DNA from: Oscillospiraceae bacterium
Lineage (GTDB): Bacteria; Bacillota; Clostridia; Oscillospirales; Ruminococcaceae
Direction of reading: 5' to 3'
Assembly: GCA_017550285.1 (NCBI GenBank)
Contig: JAFZPP010000038.1
Location: 25,662-89,661, forward strand
DNA: 64,000 bases
The position numbers were made by a program, and so were the translations under genes. The notes below the pieces were generated by a model. The model was not told the DNA's origin. It saw nothing but the letters and a program-made list of their open reading frames with translations, and ran no database searches. Positions 25,165 through 33,791 of the stretch are shown here, piece by piece. How positions within the stretch are numbered: position 1 is the stretch's first letter; every line of letters starts with the position of its first letter.

Positions 25165-26433
25165 TTGGAGACCATACTCATCCGCAGCGTCCGCGCGGCT
25201 GACAGCCTGCGGGACGCCGTCTGCGATATTCTCCTGAAAGACGGCAGAATCGCCGGAATCGGGGAGAATCTCACTGTCGCGGCAGACCGTGTCATCGACG
25301 GCACAGGACTTGCCGCACTGCCGGGACTCTTCGATATGCATGTGCATTTCCGCGATCCCGGTCAGACGCAGAAGGAGGATGTCAATACCGGCACTGCCGC
25401 AGCCCTTGCAGGCGGTGTCACAGGCGTACTCTGTATGCCGAATACCGTCCCGCCGATGGACAATCCGGCGCAGGTACGTGAATTTCTCGCACGCGCCGCA
25501 AAGACCGGCGTAGATGTACATCAGGCGGGTACGCTGACCGTCGGACTGAAAGGCGAAGAACTCGCCGATTATGAAGCACTCAAAAAAGCCGGCGTCACAG
25601 CGCTCTCCGATGACGGCAGACCCGTCCCGACGGCTGCGATGATGAAGGAAGCACTTATCAAAGCAAAAGCTGCCGGACTGCCCGTTGTCTCGCACTGCGA
25701 AGATTTGGCGATCATCAACAGCGGCATTATCAACAAGGGCGCTGTCTCCGAAGCGCTCGGCGTCAAGGGTATGGACCGCCGCTCTGAGGATTCGATCACG
25801 GAGCGTGACCTGCAAATGGCGCTCGAAACCGGCGCACAGCTCCATATCTGCCATGTCTCGACGCGCGGCAGTACGGACGCCGTCCGGAAGGCAAAGGCGG
25901 CAGGCGGCAATGTCTCCTGCGAGACCGCGCCGCATTACTTCCTGCTGACCGACGAGCTGCTCCTGAAGCGCGATGCCGATTACCGGATGAATCCGCCGCT
26001 GCGCACGCCCGATGACGTCGCAGCGATCAAGGAGGGCATCCTCGACGGCACAATCGACTGCATCATCACCGACCACGCGCCGCATACCGCAAAGGAGAAA
26101 GCAAACTTTGAAACCGCACCGAACGGCGTTGTCGGGCTCGAAACCTCGCTCGCCGCGACACTGACCGTATTTTATCATACGGGGCTGCTTTCCCTGCAGG
26201 ATATCGTGAAGCTGATGAGCGACAATCCGCGCAGACTGCTGCATCTGCCGGAGCGGACGCTCTCTGAAGGTCAGCCCGCCGATCTGATCCTCGTTGATCT
26301 GAACCGCAAGTGGACGGTCGATCCCGATAAGCTGCATTCCCGTTCGCACAATACCGTGTTCAAGGGCATGACGTTCACCGGCAAAGTACTCAAAACGATC
26401 ACCGGCGGCGTGGTGCGCTATGAGGCACAATAA
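25165..26433 (+). CDS. pyrC: Dihydroorotase
   Basis: Third enzyme of pyrimidine synthesis: cyclises carbamoyl-aspartate to dihydroorotate. 422 aa, type I (amidohydrolase class). TTG start with GGAGG upstream. MHVHFRDPGQT carries metal ligands His59 and His61; SHCED, CHVST and TDHAPHT supply the remaining ligands and catalytic Asp. Other pyr genes are not visible nearby, so it is not in a pyr operon in this window. It ends immediately before the hairpin cluster at 26496-26645. Confidence 0.94.
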   Translation: METILIRSVRAADSLRDAVCDILLKDGRIAGIGENLTVAADRVIDGTGLAALPGLFDMHVHFRDPGQTQKEDVNTGTAAALAGGVTGVLCMPNTVPPMDNPAQVREFLARAAKTGVDVHQAGTLTVGLKGEELADYEALKKAGVTALSDDGRPVPTAAMMKEALIKAKAAGLPVVSHCEDLAIINSGIINKGAVSEALGVKGMDRRSEDSITERDLQMALETGAQLHICHVSTRGSTDAVRKAKAAGGNVSCETAPHYFLLTDELLLKRDADYRMNPPLRTPDDVAAIKEGILDGTIDCIITDHAPHTAKEKANFETAPNGVVGLETSLAATLTVFYHTGLLSLQDIVKLMSDNPRRLLHLPERTLSEGQPADLILVDLNRKWTVDPDKLHSRSHNTVFKGMTFTGKVLKTITGGVVRYEAQ

Positions 26434-26495
26434 CCCTCTTTCAGGTGGTGCACTCCTGCGGTAAACCATAGGTTGACGGGATGATTGAGAGACGC

Positions 26496-26645
26496 TCTGA
26501 GGGCTCTGCCCTCAGACTCCCGCTCAAGGGACACTGTCCCTTGAGCATCCCATTTCAAGTTTTGCCTGCCCCATACGGGGCAGACAAAACTTGCAGCGGG
26601 GTGCCTAGGGGATAGTATCCCCTAGGCAGGGGGGCAGCGTCCCCA
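26496..26645. repeat. Cluster of five perfect hairpins in a gene-free stretch
   Basis: The gap 26434-26783 has no gene. It holds hairpins at 26496-26516 (9 bp, TCT loop), 26522-26546 (11 bp, ACT loop), 26556-26593 (9 + 6 bp with an interior mismatch), 26602-26628 (12 bp, AGT loop) and about 26630-26645 (GGGGGC/GTCCCC, AGC loop). Four of the five have 3-nt loops. It is not an obvious terminator (no T run). It resembles REP-type intergenic repeats. Confidence 0.7.
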
Positions 26646-26783
26646 CAATGTCACCCGACCGCCCCGACAAACTCCGGTTTATCATAGGGGATGCAATACC
26701 TGAAAGGGACTCCCGCAAAACCGGCGATTACGCCGCATATATCCAGAATTTCAACGCTGCAAAAACATGAAAGAGGTTGTTCT

Positions 26784-27005
26784 ATGCTGAAAGTATTTTT
26801 GATCCTGCTGGCGATTATTGCAGTCATTTTATTGGTTACACTTTATATTATTGGTATTGTAAAACGCTGGCAGTTTTATGATGCCAACGTCAGAATTGCA
26901 GAATCGGCGGAATCTATTGCCCGCCATATCAAATCCATTGATGCGCAGATGAAAGCCGGAGCTGCCGGATATAAGGACAGCAGCAACCAGTACGAAACAC
27001 GCTGA
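26784..27005 (+). CDS. Small single-pass membrane protein
   Basis: 73 aa with AAAGAGG upstream. One N-terminal hydrophobic helix (about 3-25, VFLILLAIIAVILLVTLYIIG) and a charged, helical C-terminal part (ESAESIARHIKSIDAQMKAG). No family recognised. Comes 50 bases before another small protein gene. Confidence 0.6.
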   Translation: MLKVFLILLAIIAVILLVTLYIIGIVKRWQFYDANVRIAESAESIARHIKSIDAQMKAGAAGYKDSSNQYETR

Positions 27006-27054
27006 TTCGTTTCGATTCAAATAATCATAACCCCAAACAGAAAGGATGATTTTT

Positions 27055-27276
27055 ATGCCGGCAAGAAAACTGCCGCCCCCGCCGCCCGGACTGTTTCCGC
27101 CGCCCATGGAGCCCAAGCGCCGCAGACGCAAGCGCAAGCAGACCCCGACCGAAAAGCTCAAGCGCAAGATTGCCAAGGTCACGGGCATCCCGACCACCTC
27201 TGCCGGACGCAAAAAGAAAGCAGAGCGCATGGTCTGCGATTTCCTGATTGACAAGCTGGATAAGCTGGACAAATAA
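27055..27276 (+). CDS. Small basic proline-rich protein
   Basis: 73 aa. The ATG at 27055 follows AAAGG at 9 bases. Proline run near residues 6-18, then a strongly basic region (KRRRRKRKQ) and a helical end (AERMVCDFLIDKLDKLDK). Highly charged and likely nucleic-acid- or envelope-associated, but function unknown. Lies 30 bases upstream of the Lrp gene. Confidence 0.6.
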   Translation: MPARKLPPPPPGLFPPPMEPKRRRRKRKQTPTEKLKRKIAKVTGIPTTSAGRKKKAERMVCDFLIDKLDKLDK

Positions 27277-27306
27277 CAATTACAAACCGTAAAGGAGCGA
27301 TTTACC

Positions 27307-27783
27307 ATGAAAGAGCTGTTGCAGCTTTTGAAACAAAATGCAAGACTCTCCAATGCAGAGCTTGCGGCCATGCTCGGCAGAGACGAAGCAACTGTCGCAA
27401 AGCAGATCAAGGAGCTGGAGGAATCCGGCGTCATCCGCGGCTACAGCGTCATTGTCGATGAGGAACTCGCCGACCGCGACGAGGTCTCCGCATACATTGA
27501 ACTGAAAATCACCCCGCAGCCCGACTGCGGCTTCGATGAAATTGCACGTATTATCTCCGGTTTCGAGGAGGTCGAATCCGTCACGCTGATGTCCGGCGGC
27601 TATGATCTCGGCATCACGCTGAACGGCTCCGGTCTGCGCGATATCGCAGGCTTTGTCTCGCAGCGCCTCGCAACGCTCAACGGCGTGCTCTCGACCCGGA
27701 CGCACTTCGTCCTCAAGCGCTATAAGGAAAAGGGCATCCTGATTCAGGATGAACCGAGTGATGAAAGAGGTGTATACCTGTGA
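27307..27783 (+). CDS. Lrp/AsnC-family transcription regulator
   Basis: 158 aa. HTH at about 1-45 (LKQNARLSNAELAAMLGRDEATVAKQIKELEESGVIRGY), then the RAM ligand-binding domain with an alpha/beta pattern (AYIELKI...VTLMSGGYDLGITL...). Lrp-type proteins sense amino acids and bind DNA as octamers. The stop overlaps the GTG start of an aminotransferase, so the two are co-translated; the regulator may respond to that enzyme's amino acid. Confidence 0.88.
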   Translation: MKELLQLLKQNARLSNAELAAMLGRDEATVAKQIKELEESGVIRGYSVIVDEELADRDEVSAYIELKITPQPDCGFDEIARIISGFEEVESVTLMSGGYDLGITLNGSGLRDIAGFVSQRLATLNGVLSTRTHFVLKRYKEKGILIQDEPSDERGVYL

Positions 27784-28949
27784 ATTATGAGTCCATTCTC
27801 TCGGAGCGCGCACAGGCGATTGCACCCTCTCCGATCCGCCGCTTCTTCGATCTGGCGGAGAGCATGGAGGGCGTCATCTCGCTTGGTGTCGGCGAGCCCG
27901 ATTTCCGTACACCGTGGACAATCCGCGCCGCTGCGATCTCGACTCTCGAACGGCAGGCGATCTTCTACGGCGCGAATTCCGGATTGCTCCAGCTCCGTGA
28001 AGAAATCGCACACTTTATGCAGCGGAAATATAAGCTCACCTACTGTCCCGAGAATGAGCTGCTTGTCACAATCGGCGGCTCCGAGGCGGTCGATCTGACC
28101 TTCCGCACGCTGATCAATCCCGGCGATGAGGTGCTGATTACCGAGCCCTGCTTTGTCTGTTATGCGCCGCTTGTCTCCATGGCAGACGGCGTGCCGGTCT
28201 CGCTGCCGACCAGAGAGGAAAATGAATTCCGCCTGACCGCTGAAGATTTGAAAGCGAAGATCACCCCGAAGACCAAGCTGCTCATGCTCTCCTATCCGAA
28301 TAATCCGACCGGTGCGATCATGCGGCGCGAGGATTACGAGGCAATCGCAGAGGTGCTGCGCGGCACGGATATCATGGTACTCTCGGATGAAATCTACTCC
28401 GAGATGACCTACGGTACAAAGCATGTATCCATTGCCGAGCTGGACGGTATGCGCGAGCGGACGGTCGTCGTCAACGGCTTCTCCAAGACATTTGCCATGA
28501 CCGGCTGGCGTCTCGGCTGGATGGCTGCTCCGCCGGAAATCATTGCGCAGGCGAGAAAGATTCATCAGTACGGCATCATGTGCGCACCGATGGTCAGCCA
28601 GCGCGCTGCGATTGAGGCACTCAAGCACTGCGACGCCGACTGCGCGCATATGATTGAGGAATACGATCACCGCCGCCGCTTCCTGCTCGAGCGCTTCGAG
28701 CAAATGGGTCTGCGCTGTTTCCCTGCACAGGGCGCATTCTATTTGTTCCCGAGCATCGAATCGAGCGGTCTGAGCAGCGAGGAATTCTGCGAGCGTCTCT
28801 TGCAGGAGGAAAAGGTCGCGGTCGTGCCGGGCTCTGCCTTCGGCGAATGCGGCAAGAATAATATCCGTATTTCCTATGCATATTCCCTGAAACACCTCAC
28901 CGAGGCTGCAAACCGCATGGAGCGCTTCCTGCAAAAGTATCATAAATAA
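27780..28949 (+). CDS. PLP aminotransferase, class I/II
   Basis: 389 aa. GTG start overlapping the Lrp stop. GEPDFRTPW, SYPNNPTGAIM, LSDEIYSEMTYG and VNGFSKTFAMTGWRLGW (PLP Lys236) mark a fold-type I aminotransferase of the aromatic/aspartate (PatA/AraT) type. The coupling with an Lrp-family regulator suggests that it transaminates an amino acid that the regulator senses. It ends at a terminator. Substrate cannot be assigned by eye. Confidence 0.9.
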   Translation: MNYESILSERAQAIAPSPIRRFFDLAESMEGVISLGVGEPDFRTPWTIRAAAISTLERQAIFYGANSGLLQLREEIAHFMQRKYKLTYCPENELLVTIGGSEAVDLTFRTLINPGDEVLITEPCFVCYAPLVSMADGVPVSLPTREENEFRLTAEDLKAKITPKTKLLMLSYPNNPTGAIMRREDYEAIAEVLRGTDIMVLSDEIYSEMTYGTKHVSIAELDGMRERTVVVNGFSKTFAMTGWRLGWMAAPPEIIAQARKIHQYGIMCAPMVSQRAAIEALKHCDADCAHMIEEYDHRRRFLLERFEQMGLRCFPAQGAFYLFPSIESSGLSSEEFCERLLQEEKVAVVPGSAFGECGKNNIRISYAYSLKHLTEAANRMERFLQKYHK

Positions 28950-28959
28950 CGAAAAAAAC

Positions 28960-28986
28960 CCTGCCGCACCCGTAACGAGCGGCAGG
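28960..28986 (+). terminator. Terminator of Lrp-aminotransferase operon
   Basis: 8-bp stem CCTGCCGC/GCGGCAGG followed by ATTTTTTC. Confidence 0.85.
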
Positions 28987-29017
28987 ATTTTTTCAGGAAG
29001 AAGAGTAAATGAAATCC

Positions 29018-29698
29018 TTATGAGCCTGTTAACATATAGCCCTGTTTCCGGACTGTGCGCAGGAGCTTGACGGAAAAGCCGTCGTCGATTTTCTTGCGCA
29101 GATAGTGGATATAAACCGGAACCACGGCGCTGTCCGAGCCGTCCGGCGAGACAAACTGTTCGATCTCTTCGCGCGAAAGCGTATTTCCGGCATGCGCAGC
29201 AAAGAATTCCAGAATCGCGTATTCCTTTGCCGAAAGCGGCAGCTTTCTGCCGCCTCTGGTTGCAACATGACGGTTCGTATCGACGGTGAGATCGGCGATA
29301 CAGTGCACGCCGCTGCCGGATGAGGGCGGTGTATTCCGCCGGTAAGTACGTACCATGCGTCGGACACGCGCCATGCACTCATCCATATGAAACGGCTTGA
29401 GGAGATAGTCATCGGCACCGCTGTCGAGCGCGAGCACACGATCCGCAACGGAGCCGCGGCTGCTTAGAATCATCACAGGCGTATCCAGCGAACGGGTGCG
29501 CATTTCGCGCAGTACCGAGATACCTGCCATATCAGAAAGCTGCCAGTCCAGCAGCACGGCTTCAAAGCGCGGAGAATCCAGAAGGCGCAGCGCATCGGTT
29601 CCGGTATTGACGGCAACGGGGGAATAGCCGTCTGCGGTAAGCCTTGCCAAAACTGCTGCACGCAGCGCATCATTCGATTCAATCAGCAGTATTTCCAT
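29018..29698 (-). CDS. OmpR/PhoB-type response regulator, orphan
   Basis: 226 aa. Receiver domain 1-120: IESND near the start (acidic pocket slightly divergent), phosphoacceptor Asp in VLLDWQLSD, and the Lys in YLLKPFH. Winged-helix DNA-binding domain at about 135-225 (ELTVDT-like start, LSAKEYAILEFFAAHAGNTLSREEIEQ, VYIHYLRKKI, LRTVRKQGYML). ATG at 29698 has only a weak ribosome site; a TTG at 29740 is a poorer start. No histidine kinase is near, so it is an orphan whose partner kinase must be elsewhere. Monocistronic. Confidence 0.88.
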   Translation of the reverse strand: MEILLIESNDALRAAVLARLTADGYSPVAVNTGTDALRLLDSPRFEAVLLDWQLSDMAGISVLREMRTRSLDTPVMILSSRGSVADRVLALDSGADDYLLKPFHMDECMARVRRMVRTYRRNTPPSSGSGVHCIADLTVDTNRHVATRGGRKLPLSAKEYAILEFFAAHAGNTLSREEIEQFVSPDGSDSAVVPVYIHYLRKKIDDGFSVKLLRTVRKQGYMLTGS

Positions 29699-29805
29699 GT
29701 TATCACGCTTTCTTTCCGGTTCATCAGGCAGGCGTTTCAATCTTTGAAAATATTATACGCAAAAAACCTAAAATGAATCTGAATTTTTTTCTTATACAGC
29801 AATCA

Positions 29806-29864
29806 AAACAGCCGCAGCAGTGCATCAGACCGATCATAGTCCGGAATCACTGCCGCGGCTGTTT
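29806..29864 (-). terminator. Terminator of MORN-type gene
   Basis: Stem AAACAGCCGC/GCGGCTGTTT with an inner CAGTG/CACTG pair; T-rich on both sides. Confidence 0.65.
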
Positions 29865-29927
29865 TTTCGTATGACGAGGGATGCGCTGAATGTGTGATGG
29901 GGGCTTTTGCCTGCCCTGTACATAATC

Positions 29928-30407
29928 TCACACTTTGCCTTGATTTGTAATTTCCCCTTGTTTATTAAACTCGATGCGCTCCTTTCGGGAATAATCCACG
30001 ACCTTTTTTATCATTCCGTTTTCGTACCATTCATATGATTTCCCTACCGCTTTTCCATTATCATAGACACGATAGCTTTGAAGCGCACCGGAGGGGTAGA
30101 AATCAACATCTGCTCCATCCTGTAAACCATTTACATAATATACATAATCCATCAGGGTTCCATCCTGAAAACCCGTGTTAAAAAACGGATAATACTTCAT
30201 GTCTTTATGATCGTATACCTCATATGCCAGTCCGGTAAAACGAACCCCGTCACGATCAACCGTATAATATCCGCATTCGTCCCAGTCAAGTTCTGCATCG
30301 TCCCAGAATACGCCGTGTTCGCGTACATAGTCCGGTGATAAGATCGTTATCACTTTATTTTCAAGTAAGTAGTCAAGGGAAAGTTTACTCGGATCAATCG
30401 GGTTCAT
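29928..30407 (-). CDS. MORN-repeat-like (YwqK-type) protein
   Basis: 159 aa, no signal peptide, AAGGAGG upstream of the ATG. The second half has MORN-like repeats in the bacterial YwqK style (YVNGLQDGADVDFYPSGALQSY, DNGKAVGKSYEWYENGMIKKV), where G-x-W/F-Y-x2-G units build a beta sheet. Some YwqK proteins are antitoxin-like partners, but no toxin is adjacent here. The base composition looks poorer in G+C than the neighbouring genes, suggesting possible horizontal origin. Confidence 0.72.
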   Translation of the reverse strand: MNPIDPSKLSLDYLLENKVITILSPDYVREHGVFWDDAELDWDECGYYTVDRDGVRFTGLAYEVYDHKDMKYYPFFNTGFQDGTLMDYVYYVNGLQDGADVDFYPSGALQSYRVYDNGKAVGKSYEWYENGMIKKVVDYSRKERIEFNKQGEITNQGKV

Positions 30408-30458
30408 ACATTCTCAGACCTCCTTCAAAGGGTTATGAATTGCATTCTTTTCTGTTTC

Positions 30459-30487
30459 ATTATATCACATCATTCCCGAAAAAGTAA
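30459..30487 (-). promoter_or_regulatory. Promoter of MORN-type gene
   Basis: Minus strand TTACTT, 17-base spacer, TATAAT. The remainder of the 30408-30734 gap holds this promoter, the hpf promoter and otherwise nothing I can support. Confidence 0.5.
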
Positions 30488-30651
30488 AGGGGGCGCAGCT
30501 ATGTTTTTCAGCCTGATCCCTGAAAACGCCGCCGGAGACCAAACTGACATGACCGCCGCGGCATGATTGTTCCGCAGTTTGTGCGTATGGTGTGCTTTTC
30601 GTGACAAAATATTACAAAAATCTGAACTTTTCTAAAAAGTTAAAATTACAC

Positions 30652-30681
30652 TTGACAAATTTTGTGCAGATATGCTATAAT
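30652..30681 (+). promoter_or_regulatory. Promoter of hpf
   Basis: TTGACA, 18-base spacer, TATAAT; start codon 54 bases downstream. Confidence 0.85.
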
Positions 30682-30734
30682 ATAACCATGAACCGGCAAA
30701 TATATAATGCCGGACAAAAGGAGGAACTGAACAT

Positions 30735-31265
30735 ATGAAGCTGAACATTATGGCAAAGAAAATCCAGATCGGTCCGAGCTTTTCGGAATACGCAGAAAAG
30801 AAACTGAATCAGAAGCTCGACAAATTTTTTGAGGATGAAGCTGAAGCGAAGATTACCTTGAATGAACTCCGCGGTCAGATCGTCTGCGAACTGACCGTCC
30901 GCGCCGGCAGCATGATCTATCGTGCAGAACAGAGTGCTGCTGATAAAAACGACGCACTGGATGCCGCAATCGACAAGATCATCCGCAAAATCCGCCGCAA
31001 TAAGACCAAGCTCGGCAAGCGCATCAAGGCAAGCGCCCTCTCCCCCGACGCCTTCGCAGATACCGTCGAGGAGCAGACCGAGTACAACCTCATCCGCAAA
31101 AAGACCTTCCGCGTCCAGCCGATGAGCACCGAAGAAGCAATCCTGCAAATGAATATGCTGGGTCACTCCTTCTTCATCTTCCAGAACGCCGACAACGGTA
31201 CAATCAACATTGTCTACCGCCGCAACGATGACAACTACGCGCTTCTGGAGCCGACAACCGACTGA
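30735..31265 (+). CDS. hpf: Ribosome hibernation promoting factor, long form
   Basis: Stationary-phase protein that dimerises 70S ribosomes into inactive 100S particles. 176 aa, the long form typical of Firmicutes. N-terminal S30AE domain (about 1-100) with basic surface (KIIRKIRRNKTKLGKRIK). C-terminal domain about 125-176 (FRVQPMSTEEAILQMNMLGHSFFIFQN) drives dimerisation. Own promoter and terminator. Confidence 0.94.
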   Translation: MKLNIMAKKIQIGPSFSEYAEKKLNQKLDKFFEDEAEAKITLNELRGQIVCELTVRAGSMIYRAEQSAADKNDALDAAIDKIIRKIRRNKTKLGKRIKASALSPDAFADTVEEQTEYNLIRKKTFRVQPMSTEEAILQMNMLGHSFFIFQNADNGTINIVYRRNDDNYALLEPTTD

Positions 31266-31286
31266 GCGGTCTGATGATAATATTTC

Positions 31287-31312
31287 AGGGGGATGCCTTC
31301 CGGTATCCCCCT
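31287..31312 (+). terminator. hpf terminator
   Basis: Perfect 8-bp stem AGGGGGAT/ATCCCCCT with T-rich tail. Confidence 0.8.
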
Positions 31313-31330
31313 TTATATATGCCGAAAAAA

Positions 31331-31357
31331 CGCACACCGGTTTGCTGCCGGTGTGCG
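31331..31357 (-). terminator. Terminator of VanY-type gene
   Basis: 10-bp stem CGCACACCGG/CCGGTGTGCG followed on the minus strand by TTTTTT. Confidence 0.85.
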
Positions 31358-31364
31358 CTTTATG

Positions 31365-32558
31365 TTATTCTGCATATTTCGAGTCGATGTGGAAATATTC
31401 CTCCAGACAGAGCCCGCTGTCATAGATTTTCTTCGCCCACTCCTTGCCGAGATAGCGGATATGCCATGACTCATACTTGAAGCCGGTGATTGCCTCCTTA
31501 TCCTGCGGATAGCGGACAATAAAGCCGTATTTCCATGCATTTTCGGCAAGCCACTTTGCTTCCGGCGTCGTATTGAACGCATCGCCCGCCCAGTTGCAGT
31601 CGATTGCCATACCGGTCTGATGCTCGGAATGTCCGGCGCGTGCAGAGAAGGTATCGGCAGCCGCCTGACCGTCCCGCGCGACATAGTTGTGATACAGCGT
31701 ATCCTGTGTCTCATAGGAGCGGAAATCGGAGACCGAAGTAATCGTCAGACCGTCCGCCTTCGCCGCCTCCTGCAATTCTGCAAATGCCGCTCTGGTATCC
31801 GCGGTCATGCCGCCGGGATTATAGGACTGCGGCAGCGTATACGTCTTGTTTACGATCATCACACCGTCAAAATAGGTGATGCCGTCAATGACCTGCATAT
31901 CCGCGCGCGTATTTTCTGCGGCTGTATTGGCAGCGGTCGTGGTTTCTGTGTTCCCGCCGGTCTGCGAAGCGGTTGTCGTACCGTCTGCGGTTTTGGTCTT
32001 TGCGGTCACGGTCTTGTTCGGATCGACAACGCTGACCTTGACCTCCGCAAAGACTGCCGGATTATTGACCGATGTCACGCGGACAATGCAGCTGCCTGCG
32101 CCGACTGCGGTGATATTGCCGAGATTGTCAACCTTTGCGACCTTTTCATCGGTCGATTCCCATTTCTCGGATTTATCGTCTGCTTCTGCCGGTGTCATCG
32201 TGACAAGCGGCATCACGGGATCGTCGCCGACCTTGAGTGCTGCATCCGTAAAGGAGAGCTTGATGCCGGTGACGGAGCCGGGCGGCAGAGGTTTCGACTC
32301 TGTCGTCTCGGATACGGTTGTCAGTGTGGTGCTTTCTGTGCTTTCTGCTGTCGTAGCAGTCACCTCCGTAGTGGTTTCGGACGAAAGCTCAGCCTCAACG
32401 ATCGGTACAGAATTCTCGATTCCGGATTTTGTCGCACGCGGCGAATGCTCGGCAACGATGAACGTCAGACCGGCTGCTGCGCCGAAAATCGCTACAATCG
32501 CCAGCGGCAGCGGAGAATTTGAGACAGTACCGCTTCTTTTTTTCTTCTGATTTGACAT
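31365..32558 (-). CDS. Membrane-anchored D,D-carboxypeptidase (VanY/M15) with Ig-like domain
   Basis: 397 aa, one N-terminal TM segment (about 18-36) with the rest outside. A Thr-rich linker (about 55-90) precedes a Big_2-type Ig-like domain (about 95-178: VTGIKLSFTDAALKVGDD, WESTDEKVAKVDNLGNITAVGAG). A second Thr-rich linker leads to the M15B VanY domain (about 245-390) with GHSEHQTGMAIDC and SWHIRYLG carrying zinc ligands His, Asp and His and the nearby catalytic Glu. It trims the D-Ala end of peptidoglycan stem peptides. Own promoter; no vancomycin genes nearby, so a cell-wall housekeeping role. Confidence 0.92.
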   Translation of the reverse strand: MSNQKKKRSGTVSNSPLPLAIVAIFGAAAGLTFIVAEHSPRATKSGIENSVPIVEAELSSETTTEVTATTAESTESTTLTTVSETTESKPLPPGSVTGIKLSFTDAALKVGDDPVMPLVTMTPAEADDKSEKWESTDEKVAKVDNLGNITAVGAGSCIVRVTSVNNPAVFAEVKVSVVDPNKTVTAKTKTADGTTTASQTGGNTETTTAANTAAENTRADMQVIDGITYFDGVMIVNKTYTLPQSYNPGGMTADTRAAFAELQEAAKADGLTITSVSDFRSYETQDTLYHNYVARDGQAAADTFSARAGHSEHQTGMAIDCNWAGDAFNTTPEAKWLAENAWKYGFIVRYPQDKEAITGFKYESWHIRYLGKEWAKKIYDSGLCLEEYFHIDSKYAE

Positions 32559-32602
32559 GCTTTGTGTTCCTTTCTGTTTTGATTTTCAGAGTCTTCCGCC
32601 CT

Positions 32603-32631
32603 ATTATACCATATTATCTGTCGAATTTCAA
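32603..32631 (-). promoter_or_regulatory. Promoter of VanY-type gene
   Basis: Minus strand TTGAAA, 17-base spacer, TATAAT. Confidence 0.7.
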
Positions 32632-32682
32632 TGGGAGAAAATGAAAAAATCTTTAAAAGGCTGCACTGGAGCAAAAACGGCG

Positions 32683-32697
32683 GCGGGCACTGCCCGC
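32683..32697. repeat. GCGGGC/GCCCGC hairpin with ACT loop
   Basis: Same design as the hairpins at 26496-26645 and 35542-35659: short perfect G/C stem with 3-nt loop. The rest of 32559-32824 is intergenic with no other clear feature besides the VanY promoter. Confidence 0.55.
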
Positions 32698-32824
32698 TTA
32701 TACCACAATATGCGCGAAAATGCAAGAAGGTTCAGATAAAGTCAGGCGCCGCACGGATTTTTTTATTTCCGTACTTTCACCCTTCTCCTTTTCTCTCATT
32801 TCAGAAAAGCGTTCCTGCAATCTG

Positions 32825-33154
32825 TCAGATTTTATCTCCATACTGCATGAACCAGTCATCCAATCCAATGCCTCCGATATTTTCAAATATCATATGATCC
32901 CATTTTTCTTTTATGGAACGTCCGTGAAAGACTTTTGCATTCAGCATTTCGGAAGCAGTCAGAAATTCACAGCCGTCAGGTATATCACAGTACCCGATCC
33001 AATACGGCTTTTCATATTCACGAATACAGCCAAGATAGTGCATTTGCTCATTTTCAGGTTCATCATCAAAACAGAACAAGGTTTCATCAATGAAAAAGAC
33101 ATCATCGTTTTCTAATATTTTTTGAAAATCCTCAAATGAAAACGGTTTATCCAT
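32825..33154 (-). CDS. Hypothetical acidic protein
   Basis: 109 aa with AAAGGAG upstream of the ATG at 33154 (a GTG farther upstream is less likely). Acidic, with conserved-looking aromatic pieces (EKPYWIGYCDIPDGCEFLTASEMLNA, KEKWDHMIFENIGG). Size and style resemble small immunity-like proteins, but no toxin is adjacent. Base composition is lower in G+C than the surrounding genes. Followed on the same strand by no gene; the next feature is the VanY promoter. Confidence 0.55.
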   Translation of the reverse strand: MDKPFSFEDFQKILENDDVFFIDETLFCFDDEPENEQMHYLGCIREYEKPYWIGYCDIPDGCEFLTASEMLNAKVFHGRSIKEKWDHMIFENIGGIGLDDWFMQYGDKI

Positions 33155-33183
33155 AAACCATGCTCCTTTTTGTCTCCTGTCTG

Positions 33184-33693
33184 TCACAGAGCAATCCGGT
33201 AAATATCTGCCGGTTCGCCCTCAAAAACAAAGCTGCGTTCCAATACGCCGCCGTTCCGGACAATCGTTTTCACGGAAGGCGTATTGCTGCGCTCGACCGA
33301 AAGATGCAGCTCGGTCAAGCCGGCGTCCCGCGCAATCCCGCACAGCTGCCGGAGCATCTCCGTCGCATAGCCCTTTCTGCGTGCCGTCGGGCGGACACTG
33401 TAGCCGCAGTTGCCGAAATCGCGCAGAAAATCATTCAGCGTATGCCGCAGATCAATGATCCCGACGATTGTTCCCGTATCATCCGCTGCGAAAAATGTAT
33501 CCGTCACAACCCAGTCCGGATTGACAGTTTCAGGACTTGTATTTTTCGTGACCGATTCGAGCCATGCATCATAATCATCGGTCTGATCGAGCAGCTCACT
33601 GCCGTTGATCACCTGCTCGCCGTGATCGTAAAATTCCTGCCGGAAGGCAAGCGCCTGCGCCTTATGCGCGGCAGACGGACGGATCAGTTTCAT
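33184..33693 (-). CDS. GNAT-family N-acetyltransferase
   Basis: 169 aa. Acetyl-CoA-dependent transferase with the GNAT core: IVGIIDLRHTLND (beta4), CGYSVRPTARRKGYATEML (motif A with R-x2-G-x-A) and SNTPSVKTIVRNGG (motif B). AAAGGAG precedes the ATG. Located 30 bases upstream of the acidic hypothetical gene on the same strand, so the two may be co-transcribed. Substrate unknown. Confidence 0.85.
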   Translation of the reverse strand: MKLIRPSAAHKAQALAFRQEFYDHGEQVINGSELLDQTDDYDAWLESVTKNTSPETVNPDWVVTDTFFAADDTGTIVGIIDLRHTLNDFLRDFGNCGYSVRPTARRKGYATEMLRQLCGIARDAGLTELHLSVERSNTPSVKTIVRNGGVLERSFVFEGEPADIYRIAL

Positions 33694-33791
33694 GCGGTAT
33701 CTCCTTTCACTGTGCTAAAGCCGGAAAATCATTCATATACATCAATTATAGCACAAAGGAATTGCAATGTCAATCAGACGGGAGGGCGGCT

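Noticed and set aside
26496..26645. Hairpin cluster as a tRNA or CRISPR
   Set aside because: The stems and loops do not fit a cloverleaf and the units are all different.
30501..30566. 22-codon ORF upstream of hpf
   Set aside because: It lies upstream of the hpf promoter and has no clear own promoter or conserved content.
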